Part shown: piece after piece, positions 1-6,802 of the stretch
Layout of the letters: every line of letters begins with the position of its first letter
Position numbering within the stretch: the first letter of the stretch is position 1
Assembly (NCBI GenBank): GCA_041739085.1
Contig: JBGSON010000017.1
Coordinates: forward strand, 1 to 17,152
DNA length: 17,152 bases
Direction of reading: 5' to 3'
Source: JBGSON01 sp041739085
Lineage (GTDB): Bacteria > Patescibacteriota > Gracilibacteria > CAIRYL01
Translations under genes and position numbers: made by a program
Notes under the pieces: model-generated
Database searches by the model: none
What the model was told of the DNA's origin: nothing
What the model saw: the letters and a program-made list of their open reading frames with translations, nothing else

Positions 1-1943
1 GTATCTCCCGATCCATCGACAGAGGGATCCCTGATGACTTTGATGAGTTCTCCGTATTCTCTCGTCACCCCTTCATAATCCAGATATTCCGATCCCTTGA
101 GCGCCCAGATCTCATACTGATCGAATCCATCAACAAGGACCATCTTGTCTTTGATGGGATAGAAGGAATATGCATATTTCACTTCCGTCGTGATGGTCGG
201 GTCGAGAGCAGGAGGTACAGGAGGTGTCGTTTCCGTGTTTTTCCCATAGACCCGGGCGAAATTCGCGTAGCTGAAGACATATCGTGAGGTGTACTGAGTT
301 ACTCCGACATTCGGGGAATAGAGTCCGGGAGGAATGATCTTTGATTCCCAGAGTTCCCAGCGTGTACCGGCAGGCGCTGGGGCACCATTCGGCAGAACGC
401 TGGATTTAAATGTATTCTGACTCACATCTTCGTCCTCAACCTCATGCACCCAGAGCGAATTCATCGCGACTCCTTCAAAATTGTTTTCCGGGTCCAGGAG
501 CGGAGGATCTCCGGGATTATCCTGGTCGCAGAGGTCCCCATCCCCGTCCCCGTCGATATCTTTCTGCGCGTCTTCCCCATCAAGAATGGGATTCGCTTCC
601 TGGGGACAGTTGTCTTCCGCGTCGACCACTCCGTCTCCGTCGCTGTCGTCGCAGGCGTCACCAATACCGTCTGAAATCGCATTTATGTCGCGTATATCTT
701 TCTGATCTGTATTTAATACGAGCGGGCAGTTATCGCCTCTGGTCCCATCAGGGAGGATCTCAGGAATGGTATCTGCATCAATATCGCTCGCGGGCGGAAG
801 ACCGGCTGCTCCGATGCAGTCCTCTCTGATGTCATCATATGCGAACCCGAAATCTTCGTAACACTCATAAAAATCACAGAAATCATCGTCGGTCCATCCG
901 CAGGGATCCGTCGGATCGCATACATTTTCGGTAAGCTGGTCACCGGGACAGTCCACATCGAGATCCTCATCGCACGCATCTCCCAGTCCATCGCTATCTG
1001 TATCCAGCTGTTCCGTTTCTCCCGCCAATACCGGATTAAAGACCATGGGACAATTATCATCAGTATCGAGTGTCCCGTCGAAATCGACATCTCCGCGGAG
1101 ACCCCTCCCATTGATGAATCCGGGGATCGGACCTGCTCCGTAGAGCCACCCGACGGGAACCGCATCCGACCATCTCTCATCGCTGAAGTTTTCTGAAGTG
1201 AGTGCATCAAAAAGAGCAGGGATGAGCGTGGTGTTGTTGAGGACAGTACTATCGATGCCATCAAGTGTCAGGTGGATCCTTCCTCGCTCGTCATCGGATT
1301 TGAAAAAGTCCGGTTTCACGATCTCATGGAACACGGTGAAATCCTTCGGGAGCGTGCAATCAATGTTAAGCGGGGCATTGTCGTCATCGCCGTTATTATC
1401 TTCCGGAACCCGCACCGTATCTCCGGAGTAGGGGACATTCCCTTCGTCGCAGTTTGTTCCCGCTGCTCCTGGTTCTCCATTTCGAATGTTATCTTCTGTC
1501 GGCAGACAATGGTCTTTGAGGTTTTCGCACGTTGTTCCGACACTATTAAAAAAATCTTCCGCATCCACTTTCCTGAAATCCGTCCTCGGGGTCCAGGAGA
1601 GATGCATTTTTCCGTCAGCATCGAACGATCCATTGAAATCTGTGATCACCTGATCAGGGTCAGTGTTTCCGTCCGTTCCCGGAACGATCGCCCACGCGTA
1701 GAGGTTGATGTACTTCTCCGGAGAAGCGACTCCGGTCACGGTAAAAGTCTCCTCGGGGAGGAGCGTCGGATCGACATTCGGATGAACATCGATGGGGTTA
1801 TTGCTCCCCGGACTCGATATCGTGATGTAGTGGAGATACTCTTCGATATCCGCACCGGAAACGAGCGGAGAAAGCGTATTCCCCGAAAAGAGGAGGAGGA
1901 CGACAAGGGCGCTGAATGCACGCCGGGACGGGCAATATTTCAT
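1..1943 (-). CDS. Secreted TSP3-repeat calcium-binding protein (C-terminus outside window)
   Basis: The frame is open for 647 codons from the ATG at 1941-1943 to the left edge without a stop, so the protein is partial at its C-terminus. Residues 1-30 form a signal peptide (basic start, then ALVVLLLFSG, cleavage near VSGA). Residues about 285-327 and 388-475 carry thrombospondin type-3 repeats: DVDFDGTLDTDDNCP, LDTDSDGLGDACDED, DSDGDGVVDAEDNCP and DIDGDGDGDLCD. In TSP3 proteins the spaced Asp residues bind calcium and the Cys residues form disulfides. Between the two blocks (about 328-380) lies a second Cys-rich stretch. Residues after 490 have no family I recognise. The protein is probably exported or surface-attached; adhesion or envelope structure is inference. 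No Shine-Dalgarno sequence precedes the start, but a good promoter lies just upstream at 1978-2006. Confidence 0.85.
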   Translation of the reverse strand, partial: MKYCPSRRAFSALVVLLLFSGNTLSPLVSGADIEEYLHYITISSPGSNNPIDVHPNVDPTLLPEETFTVTGVASPEKYINLYAWAIVPGTDGNTDPDQVITDFNGSFDADGKMHLSWTPRTDFRKVDAEDFFNSVGTTCENLKDHCLPTEDNIRNGEPGAAGTNCDEGNVPYSGDTVRVPEDNNGDDDNAPLNIDCTLPKDFTVFHEIVKPDFFKSDDERGRIHLTLDGIDSTVLNNTTLIPALFDALTSENFSDERWSDAVPVGWLYGAGPIPGFINGRGLRGDVDFDGTLDTDDNCPMVFNPVLAGETEQLDTDSDGLGDACDEDLDVDCPGDQLTENVCDPTDPCGWTDDDFCDFYECYEDFGFAYDDIREDCIGAAGLPPASDIDADTIPEILPDGTRGDNCPLVLNTDQKDIRDINAISDGIGDACDDSDGDGVVDAEDNCPQEANPILDGEDAQKDIDGDGDGDLCDQDNPGDPPLLDPENNFEGVAMNSLWVHEVEDEDVSQNTFKSSVLPNGAPAPAGTRWELWESKIIPPGLYSPNVGVTQYTSRYVFSYANFARVYGKNTETTPPVPPALDPTITTEVKYAYSFYPIKDKMVLVDGFDQYEIWALKGSEYLDYEGVTREYGELIKVIRDPSVDGSGD

Positions 1944-1977
1944 TTTTGTATTGAGAGAAGCGCTTTGAACTCTCATT

Positions 1978-2006
1978 ATTGTACCAAAAAAAGCGGGGAT
2001 TCACAA
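1978..2006 (-). promoter_or_regulatory. Sigma-70-type promoter of the TSP3 gene
   Basis: On the minus strand a -35 box TTGTGA (2001-2006) and a -10 box TACAAT (1978-1983) are separated by exactly 17 bases. TG one base before the -10 makes it an extended -10 (TGGTACAAT). The predicted transcription start is near 1971, giving a leader of about 28 nt. The boxes were matched by eye to the bacterial consensus. Confidence 0.6.
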
Positions 2007-2139
2007 GAGCGGTCATTCCATGGCTCTCGTGTTTCCCATGATATATAAAAAAATGGAAAACCTGAATACCGATCCTTCTCAATCAGCTTTACGAAACCCC
2101 GATTCTGTCAGGAATTCACAGAAAAACGATGGATTTCAG

Positions 2140-2166
2140 AAAAAAAGGATCATTGAAGGGATTCCT
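2140..2166 (-). terminator. Possible intrinsic terminator after the YtxH-like gene
   Basis: On the minus strand AGGA pairs with TCCT and, after a bulged A, TC with GA, closing an 8-base loop; a run of seven T follows at once. The stem overlaps the last codons and TGA stop of the YtxH-like gene. The stem is short, so it may be weak. An alternative stem, TGAAGG/CCTTCA, uses the same bases. Confidence 0.4.
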
Positions 2167-2575
2167 TCAGTTTCTTCACATTTTTCGCAACAGACTTCTT
2201 CATGACCGCGGTCTTTTTTCCGATCGCCTTTTTCACGATCTTTGCCTTCTTTCCAAGACGGGCCGCCATGTTTTCCAGCTCATCTTTCGCTCTGTCGGAG
2301 AGATCGGTGCCTTTCTCCTTCGCGTATAAAAAAAGGTCAGTGAGCTTTGCCTTTCCACTCTCGACGAATTCACGGATATCTTTTTTATTGAGGAACTTCT
2401 GGACTTCCTCGCTCGCATCCTTTCCCGCGGCAAGAAGTTCTTTTCCGATTGTCCCGATCTTGTCATCACTTTTTGAAAGCTCCTTTCGGAGTTCGCTTCC
2501 CTTCTTCGGAGCAAAGAGGAGGCCAAGCGTGACGCCGGCAAGAAGACTGGTAAGGAATTTGATTGAGCGGTTCAT
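2150..2575 (-). CDS. YtxH-like small membrane-anchored protein
   Basis: This 141-residue protein begins with a hydrophobic segment (residues 6-22, FLTSLLAGVTLGLLFAP) followed by PKKGSELRKEL. That N-terminal membrane helix plus 'LFAPKKGSELR' is the hallmark of the YtxH domain, found in small general-stress or envelope-associated proteins of unknown biochemical role. The remainder is predicted helical and highly charged, and residues about 107-141 form a Lys-rich tail (AKIVKKAIGKKTAVMKKS) that could bind nucleic acid or anionic surfaces (inference). The gene starts only 11 bases after the lipoprotein stop, so the two are probably co-transcribed. The ATG at 2573-2575 has no visible Shine-Dalgarno; translational coupling to the upstream gene is possible. 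It ends in TGA. Family assignment is fairly sure, function unknown. Confidence 0.8.
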   Translation of the reverse strand: MNRSIKFLTSLLAGVTLGLLFAPKKGSELRKELSKSDDKIGTIGKELLAAGKDASEEVQKFLNKKDIREFVESGKAKLTDLFLYAKEKGTDLSDRAKDELENMAARLGKKAKIVKKAIGKKTAVMKKSVAKNVKKLKESLQ

Positions 2576-2586
2576 GGGAACAGATG

Positions 2587-4302
2587 TTAAAGACTGGAAA
2601 CGAGCGTATCAGCCATATGATCGAGGTCGACGAGTGAACTTCCCTCCTCAGCGGTAATGCGGAAATGGGAGTCGTCGTCTCTCGGAATGATGACACTGCT
2701 TCCTGATTGTACGGTTTTATCCTGCGCTCCGTCAAGGATTTCAATGCGGAAGAGGGCATTCTCTCCGGTCGCAGGAGTATCGGAAAAGACCACGGTGGAT
2801 ATGGAACCATTCACTGAGCCCACATGGGAGTAGTAATAGTCTTTCGGATATTCGAGCGAAAATTGGTAATGACTGCTCTCGTAGAGCCGGTAGCCCTCTG
2901 AGAGCGAAGCTTTCTTTTCCCCCTCTGGAGTATAGAGCTCCTGCGCCTCGCCGCTCTGGAGGCTTTCACCGGACTTCAGTTCCCAGTCCGTTTCCTCGCC
3001 GGGGACAAAATATCCTTTCTCTTCCAGCGTGACCGCATCTCCATCCAATGTGAAAGTAAAGAGGAGTTTCCGTTTCTCAGTCTCATCGTCATTTTCCTCA
3101 TACTCGGCTGAAACGATACTCCCGTCAGAAAATGAAAAGAGCTTCACTTCCCATCGCGAACCCGAAGAAGGTTTTTCCGGTGCGAGCGAACCGATGTTTG
3201 ACCTGATGTATTCCATGACCAATGCTTCATCTTTTTCAGCCTTGTCTTCCGGGACGGCGTCCACTTCGGAAGATTCCTCCTCCTCAAGAATGATCCGGGA
3301 TTCCACCTCGGGAGTTTCTTCCGTCACTCTTTCATCTTCAGGAGGGACTTCCGCTTCTTCGACGACTTCTGGTGGTGTCTCAGGCGCAAGATCTTCGGAA
3401 GGCTCTTCCATATCGATCTTCGCGCAGAGTCCCGTCGCATCCGGCGCGGTCTCATCTTCAAATTCACAGCGATACCCTTCCGGACAGAGATATCCCGAGT
3501 TCCCTCCGCAGGGGACAGGCTCCGAGTCCTCTTCCTCTCCAAACTTGAGGGAGAGGAGAAAATTATAGAAATCAGCTTTCTCCTCCTCTTTTCCGGAAAA
3601 TGAGATCTGGAGGATATTCGTTCCGTTTACCACGAAGATCTCTACATCCGTGGATCCGCGGAGAAACCGGAATGACCGCTTGCCACCCACGGAGATCTCT
3701 GTTCCGTTATCCATTTCTCCCTGAAATACTGCACCCTCTTCGCTCACGAGAGCAAACTCCTCAATGGTCACCGAAGGGTCTGTCATTTTTTTGTTCGAGA
3801 AGAGCGACGTTTTTCCAGCCTCTTCCTTAAAGATCCATCCGGGCGCGAGCTCACCTTGTATCCCGAATATGAGAGAAGAATATTCCGTGGGCTTTGCCGA
3901 TGCCGGAATCTCCAGATACTGCACCGTTTCAACGGTGATGAGGTCAAAGTCATTGTCTTTCAGATCTTCTTTCAGCCCCTTGATCTCGACCTTCCCTTCC
4001 TCTTCATATATGGAGAGGTCCTCATAATCACTCTCAAGGAGAGAGATCGTTTTCCCGGAATCATCCTTGAGAAGATGGGTGCCCTTATCAAACATCTCCT
4101 TCTCCTCGTTCTTCACAACGTATCCTTCGATGGCCACCGTTTCTGGCACCGTCTCATCTGGAGAAACTTGCTCCTCACCGGTGTCGATGAACCGTTCCTC
4201 CAGGGTCGGAGTCTTCTCTTCCCAAAACTTCAGGGAGCATCCTCCCATTCCGGCAATGAAGACAACCGCAAGGGAAGAAGATACGATCTGGCTTTTTTTC
4301 AT
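2587..4302 (-). CDS. Acidic lipoprotein with Cys-rich module, function unknown
   Basis: The protein has 571 residues. It starts with a lipoprotein-type signal (MKKSQIVSSSLAVVFIAGMG, then G-Cys22), so it is probably lipid-anchored outside the cytoplasmic membrane. Residues 130-255 look like a beta-rich domain, followed by a compact four-cysteine module (C265, C273, C279, C293; CPEGYRC). Residues 294-360 are an extremely Glu/Pro-rich, probably disordered spacer. A second globular part covers about 361-445 (SRWEVKLFSFSDGSIVSAEY). Residues 470-571 (YQFSLEYPKDYYY... through ADTLVSSL) resemble the small PsbP-like fold seen in many bacterial lipoproteins; that resemblance is tentative. I do not recognise a named family for the whole protein. 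It is divergent from gap and is followed 11 bases later by the YtxH-like gene. No Shine-Dalgarno is visible before ATG. Confidence 0.75.
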   Translation of the reverse strand: MKKSQIVSSSLAVVFIAGMGGCSLKFWEEKTPTLEERFIDTGEEQVSPDETVPETVAIEGYVVKNEEKEMFDKGTHLLKDDSGKTISLLESDYEDLSIYEEEGKVEIKGLKEDLKDNDFDLITVETVQYLEIPASAKPTEYSSLIFGIQGELAPGWIFKEEAGKTSLFSNKKMTDPSVTIEEFALVSEEGAVFQGEMDNGTEISVGGKRSFRFLRGSTDVEIFVVNGTNILQISFSGKEEEKADFYNFLLSLKFGEEEDSEPVPCGGNSGYLCPEGYRCEFEDETAPDATGLCAKIDMEEPSEDLAPETPPEVVEEAEVPPEDERVTEETPEVESRIILEEEESSEVDAVPEDKAEKDEALVMEYIRSNIGSLAPEKPSSGSRWEVKLFSFSDGSIVSAEYEENDDETEKRKLLFTFTLDGDAVTLEEKGYFVPGEETDWELKSGESLQSGEAQELYTPEGEKKASLSEGYRLYESSHYQFSLEYPKDYYYSHVGSVNGSISTVVFSDTPATGENALFRIEILDGAQDKTVQSGSSVIIPRDDDSHFRITAEEGSSLVDLDHMADTLVSSL

Positions 4303-4484
4303 GGAACGAAGAAATAAATCGCAAGCATTTTTCCATAAATACGTCAGACAATCAATTCAGGACTTCAAAAAGAGGAGGATTCATATGAGGGACGCGAGGA
4401 ATGATTAGGCAGAAATCATGAGGGAAAAGCGAATTTCTTTGCTCACTTCTGATTTATCTTGCCGTGATCTGAGGAGATATGCTT

Positions 4485-4512
4485 TTTTTGAACCCGAATT
4501 GTCTGCTATACT
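4485..4512 (+). promoter_or_regulatory. Promoter of the GAPDH gene, extended -10
   Basis: A -10 box TATACT (4507-4512) preceded by TG (4504-4505) makes an extended -10, TGCTATACT. A weak -35, TTTTTG (4485-4490), lies 16 bases upstream, as expected when the extended -10 does the work. The start would be near 4519, a leader of about 30 nt. GATATGC at 4476-4482 and GCATATC at 4537-4543 form an inverted repeat that brackets the promoter and could be an operator or chance. Confidence 0.55.
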
Positions 4513-4548
4513 TTTTGAGCATTTTTCTCTCTTTTTGCATATCCCCGT

Positions 4549-5547
4549 ATGAAAAAAATCGCCATCAATGGTTTCGGAAGGATCGGACGAATGGTCGCCC
4601 AGATCATTCTTGAATCTCACAAAGACGACCTCGAACTTGTCGCCATCAATGACCTCACGGATAATGCGACTCTCGCTCATCTCCTCGAATTTGATTCCAC
4701 ATACGGGAGGTATAACGCGACGATATCCTCTGATGAAGAATCGATCATTGTGAACGGGAAAAAGATCCATGCCTACGCGGAAAAAATTCCGGAAAATCTC
4801 CCCTGGGGAAAGCTCGGGGTCGATGTCGTCCTTGAATGCACCGGTGTTTTCTGTAAGAAAGACGGAATGGCAAAACATCTCGCCGCAGGGGCGAAAAAAG
4901 TCATTCTTTCTGCTCCCGCAAAGGATGAGATCGACGGTACTTTCGTCGTCGGTGTGAATGAAAAGGATTACGATCCCTCGAAGCATCATCTCATCTCGAA
5001 CGCCTCATGCACGACGAACTGCCTTGCTCCGGTCGCAAAAGTGATCGACGAGGTCTTCGGGATCGAAAAGGGGCTCATGACGACGATCCATTCCTACACC
5101 GGAGATCAGAGGCTTCTTGATGCTCCCCATGATGACCTGAGAAGGGCGCGTTCCGCAAACCTCTCCATGGTGCCGACGACAACAGGTGCGGCGAAAGCAG
5201 TCGGGCTTGTCCTCCCAAGCCTCAAAGGAAAACTCAACGGTATCGCCATAAGGGTTCCGACTCCCACCGTCTCAATTGTCGACCTCAACTGCGTCGTCGG
5301 AAAAGCGACGAGTGTCGAAGAGGTGAACGCGGCGCTCCAAAAAGCATCCGAGAATGAACTGAAAGGGATACTCGGATTCGAAGTAAAACCGCTCGTGTCC
5401 TGTGATTATAAAAGAGATGCCCGCTCATCCATCGTCGATGCGGGGTATACACAGGTCATCGGAGGGGACTTCGTGAAGATCCTCGCATGGTATGACAACG
5501 AGTGGGGATACTCGACGAGACTCGCAGACCTCGCCGCTCTCGTCTAA
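4549..5547 (+). CDS. gap: Glyceraldehyde-3-phosphate dehydrogenase, type I
   Basis: This enzyme oxidises and phosphorylates glyceraldehyde 3-phosphate to 1,3-bisphosphoglycerate with NAD(P)+ in cytoplasmic glycolysis. The 332-residue length is normal. The N-terminal Rossmann fold shows INGFGRIGR (5-13). The active site SNASCTTNCLAP has the catalytic Cys at 154, and the general base is His181 in HSYTGDQ. The C-terminus has the conserved AWYDNEWGYS. Asp35 in AINDLTD favours NAD+, while DAPHDDLRRAR (191-201) has Ala-Pro where strict NAD enzymes usually have Leu-Pro and NADP enzymes Ala-Ser, so dual use is conceivable. The gene stands alone here: no pgk or tpi is nearby. It converges on the PP2C gene with only 22 bases between stops and no visible terminator. 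No Shine-Dalgarno precedes ATG. Confidence 0.98.
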   Translation: MKKIAINGFGRIGRMVAQIILESHKDDLELVAINDLTDNATLAHLLEFDSTYGRYNATISSDEESIIVNGKKIHAYAEKIPENLPWGKLGVDVVLECTGVFCKKDGMAKHLAAGAKKVILSAPAKDEIDGTFVVGVNEKDYDPSKHHLISNASCTTNCLAPVAKVIDEVFGIEKGLMTTIHSYTGDQRLLDAPHDDLRRARSANLSMVPTTTGAAKAVGLVLPSLKGKLNGIAIRVPTPTVSIVDLNCVVGKATSVEEVNAALQKASENELKGILGFEVKPLVSCDYKRDARSSIVDAGYTQVIGGDFVKILAWYDNEWGYSTRLADLAALV

Positions 5548-5569
5548 CCATCATAAGGAGAATGGGCTT

Positions 5570-6769
5570 TCAGGGAAGCACTTCCGCGATCACGATCCCC
5601 ATATTGTCCGCTACGGGTGGAGCTCTGAATCCGTCGGGGAAAATCCCGTTGTGTCTTCGTGCCGAGAACATGAGGTCATTGCTCTTTTCCCAGATTGTTT
5701 TCCTTTCCGGATCGGGGATTCTCAAGATGCATTCTGCCGCTGTTCCCATGTCTTCATTCGTCATCGATCCTGCCCGCGCTTTCTGCAAGAGGTAGGCCGG
5801 CATTTCATATCCTGACTCCCCGCTCTGCTTTTTTTCTGAATCATGCATCCAGGAGAGATAGAGCATGAAGAGAAGTATTTTCTCATTCTTGAATCTCCAG
5901 AGAAGGACATTCCGGAGAATCACAAGCGAATCAGCGATCGGTCTTCCCTTGATGAGAGACCCTATCTCGTCATTTGTCAGCCCTCCCGTAATCCCGTCCG
6001 TGCAGGCGATGATGATATCACCTGCCTCAATATCCGCTTCGACCGGGTTTGACCAGTCCGGCGGAGCACCGGCACTGGATAGGGAGTTCGAAAGCATGTT
6101 CCGGTAGACGCAGAAGAGCGAATCGTCTTCCGAAAAACCGAGCGTATGCGGATAGTTTTCATCGACGGTCGATGCGAGGATCCTCCCATCCCGAAATATC
6201 ATGGCTCTCGAGTCGCCCGCCCTGTTGAGCCGGGCAAATCTCCTCTTTTCGGACTCATGGATCTCAAAACCCGCGAGAGCCGCTGCATTCGGTTTATTCA
6301 GCCTTTTCATGTTTTTTTGGGCTGCATGAGTAAAGGAATCGGCGGGATCTCTTGGAAATTGAAGGACGGTCATCCCAATACATGAGGCCGCGATATGTCC
6401 GTACGCCATGCCTCCGACGCCGTCGATCACGTATCCCACACCGGCATCGGGAACGACGACCGCCCGGTCCTGACTTGGAGAAGTCCCGGTTTCTCCATGC
6501 GTGGCAGCCAATCCGGAAATCCTATATTTTGGCATCGTGAATTCTCTTGCCGCATCGATGAGATCCACCGATTCCCTGCCGGTGATCATTTCTCCGGAGA
6601 AAGGGATTTTCTGATCATCCGTGAAGACAAGATCCCTCATCCGCTCGGTTGATTCTTCAGCAATGGATGCGATGATATGATCAATGCGAGCAGGGGGAGG
6701 AGGAGGGGGTTCCTCACCTGCCCCGGACTCTCCTCTCCCGGCGGCTTCATATTCTCTTCTCATGGACAT
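5570..6769 (-). CDS. PP2C-family Ser/Thr phosphatase, second of tandem pair
   Basis: The 399-residue protein carries the metal- and phosphate-binding motifs of PPM/PP2C phosphatases in order: SQDRA (99-103), VIDGVGG (114-120), AGDSR (184-188), CTDGITGG (256-263) and ADNMGIV (387-393). The family removes phosphate from Ser/Thr with two Mn/Mg ions bound by the Asp residues, all present, so it is probably active. Residues 1-28 are low complexity with a run of six prolines. Residues 29-80 form an extra N-terminal segment of unknown role. There is no signal peptide or membrane helix, so it should be cytoplasmic. It begins 33 bases after the larger PP2C gene and is probably co-transcribed with it. 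The start could be the first ATG (6769) or the second, two codons on. It ends in TGA. The substrate is unknown and no kinase is in the window. Confidence 0.85.
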   Translation of the reverse strand: MSMRREYEAAGRGESGAGEEPPPPPPARIDHIIASIAEESTERMRDLVFTDDQKIPFSGEMITGRESVDLIDAAREFTMPKYRISGLAATHGETGTSPSQDRAVVVPDAGVGYVIDGVGGMAYGHIAASCIGMTVLQFPRDPADSFTHAAQKNMKRLNKPNAAALAGFEIHESEKRRFARLNRAGDSRAMIFRDGRILASTVDENYPHTLGFSEDDSLFCVYRNMLSNSLSSAGAPPDWSNPVEADIEAGDIIIACTDGITGGLTNDEIGSLIKGRPIADSLVILRNVLLWRFKNEKILLFMLYLSWMHDSEKKQSGESGYEMPAYLLQKARAGSMTNEDMGTAAECILRIPDPERKTIWEKSNDLMFSARRHNGIFPDGFRAPPVADNMGIVIAEVLP

Positions 6770-6802
6770 TCTTCATAAAAAAAAATTGTTTCGATCCGTT
6801 TA

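Noticed and set aside
1272..2048. 258-codon plus-strand open frame
   Set aside because: Antisense to the signal-peptide and N-terminal part of the TSP3 gene; composition is Arg/Val-rich as expected for a shadow frame.
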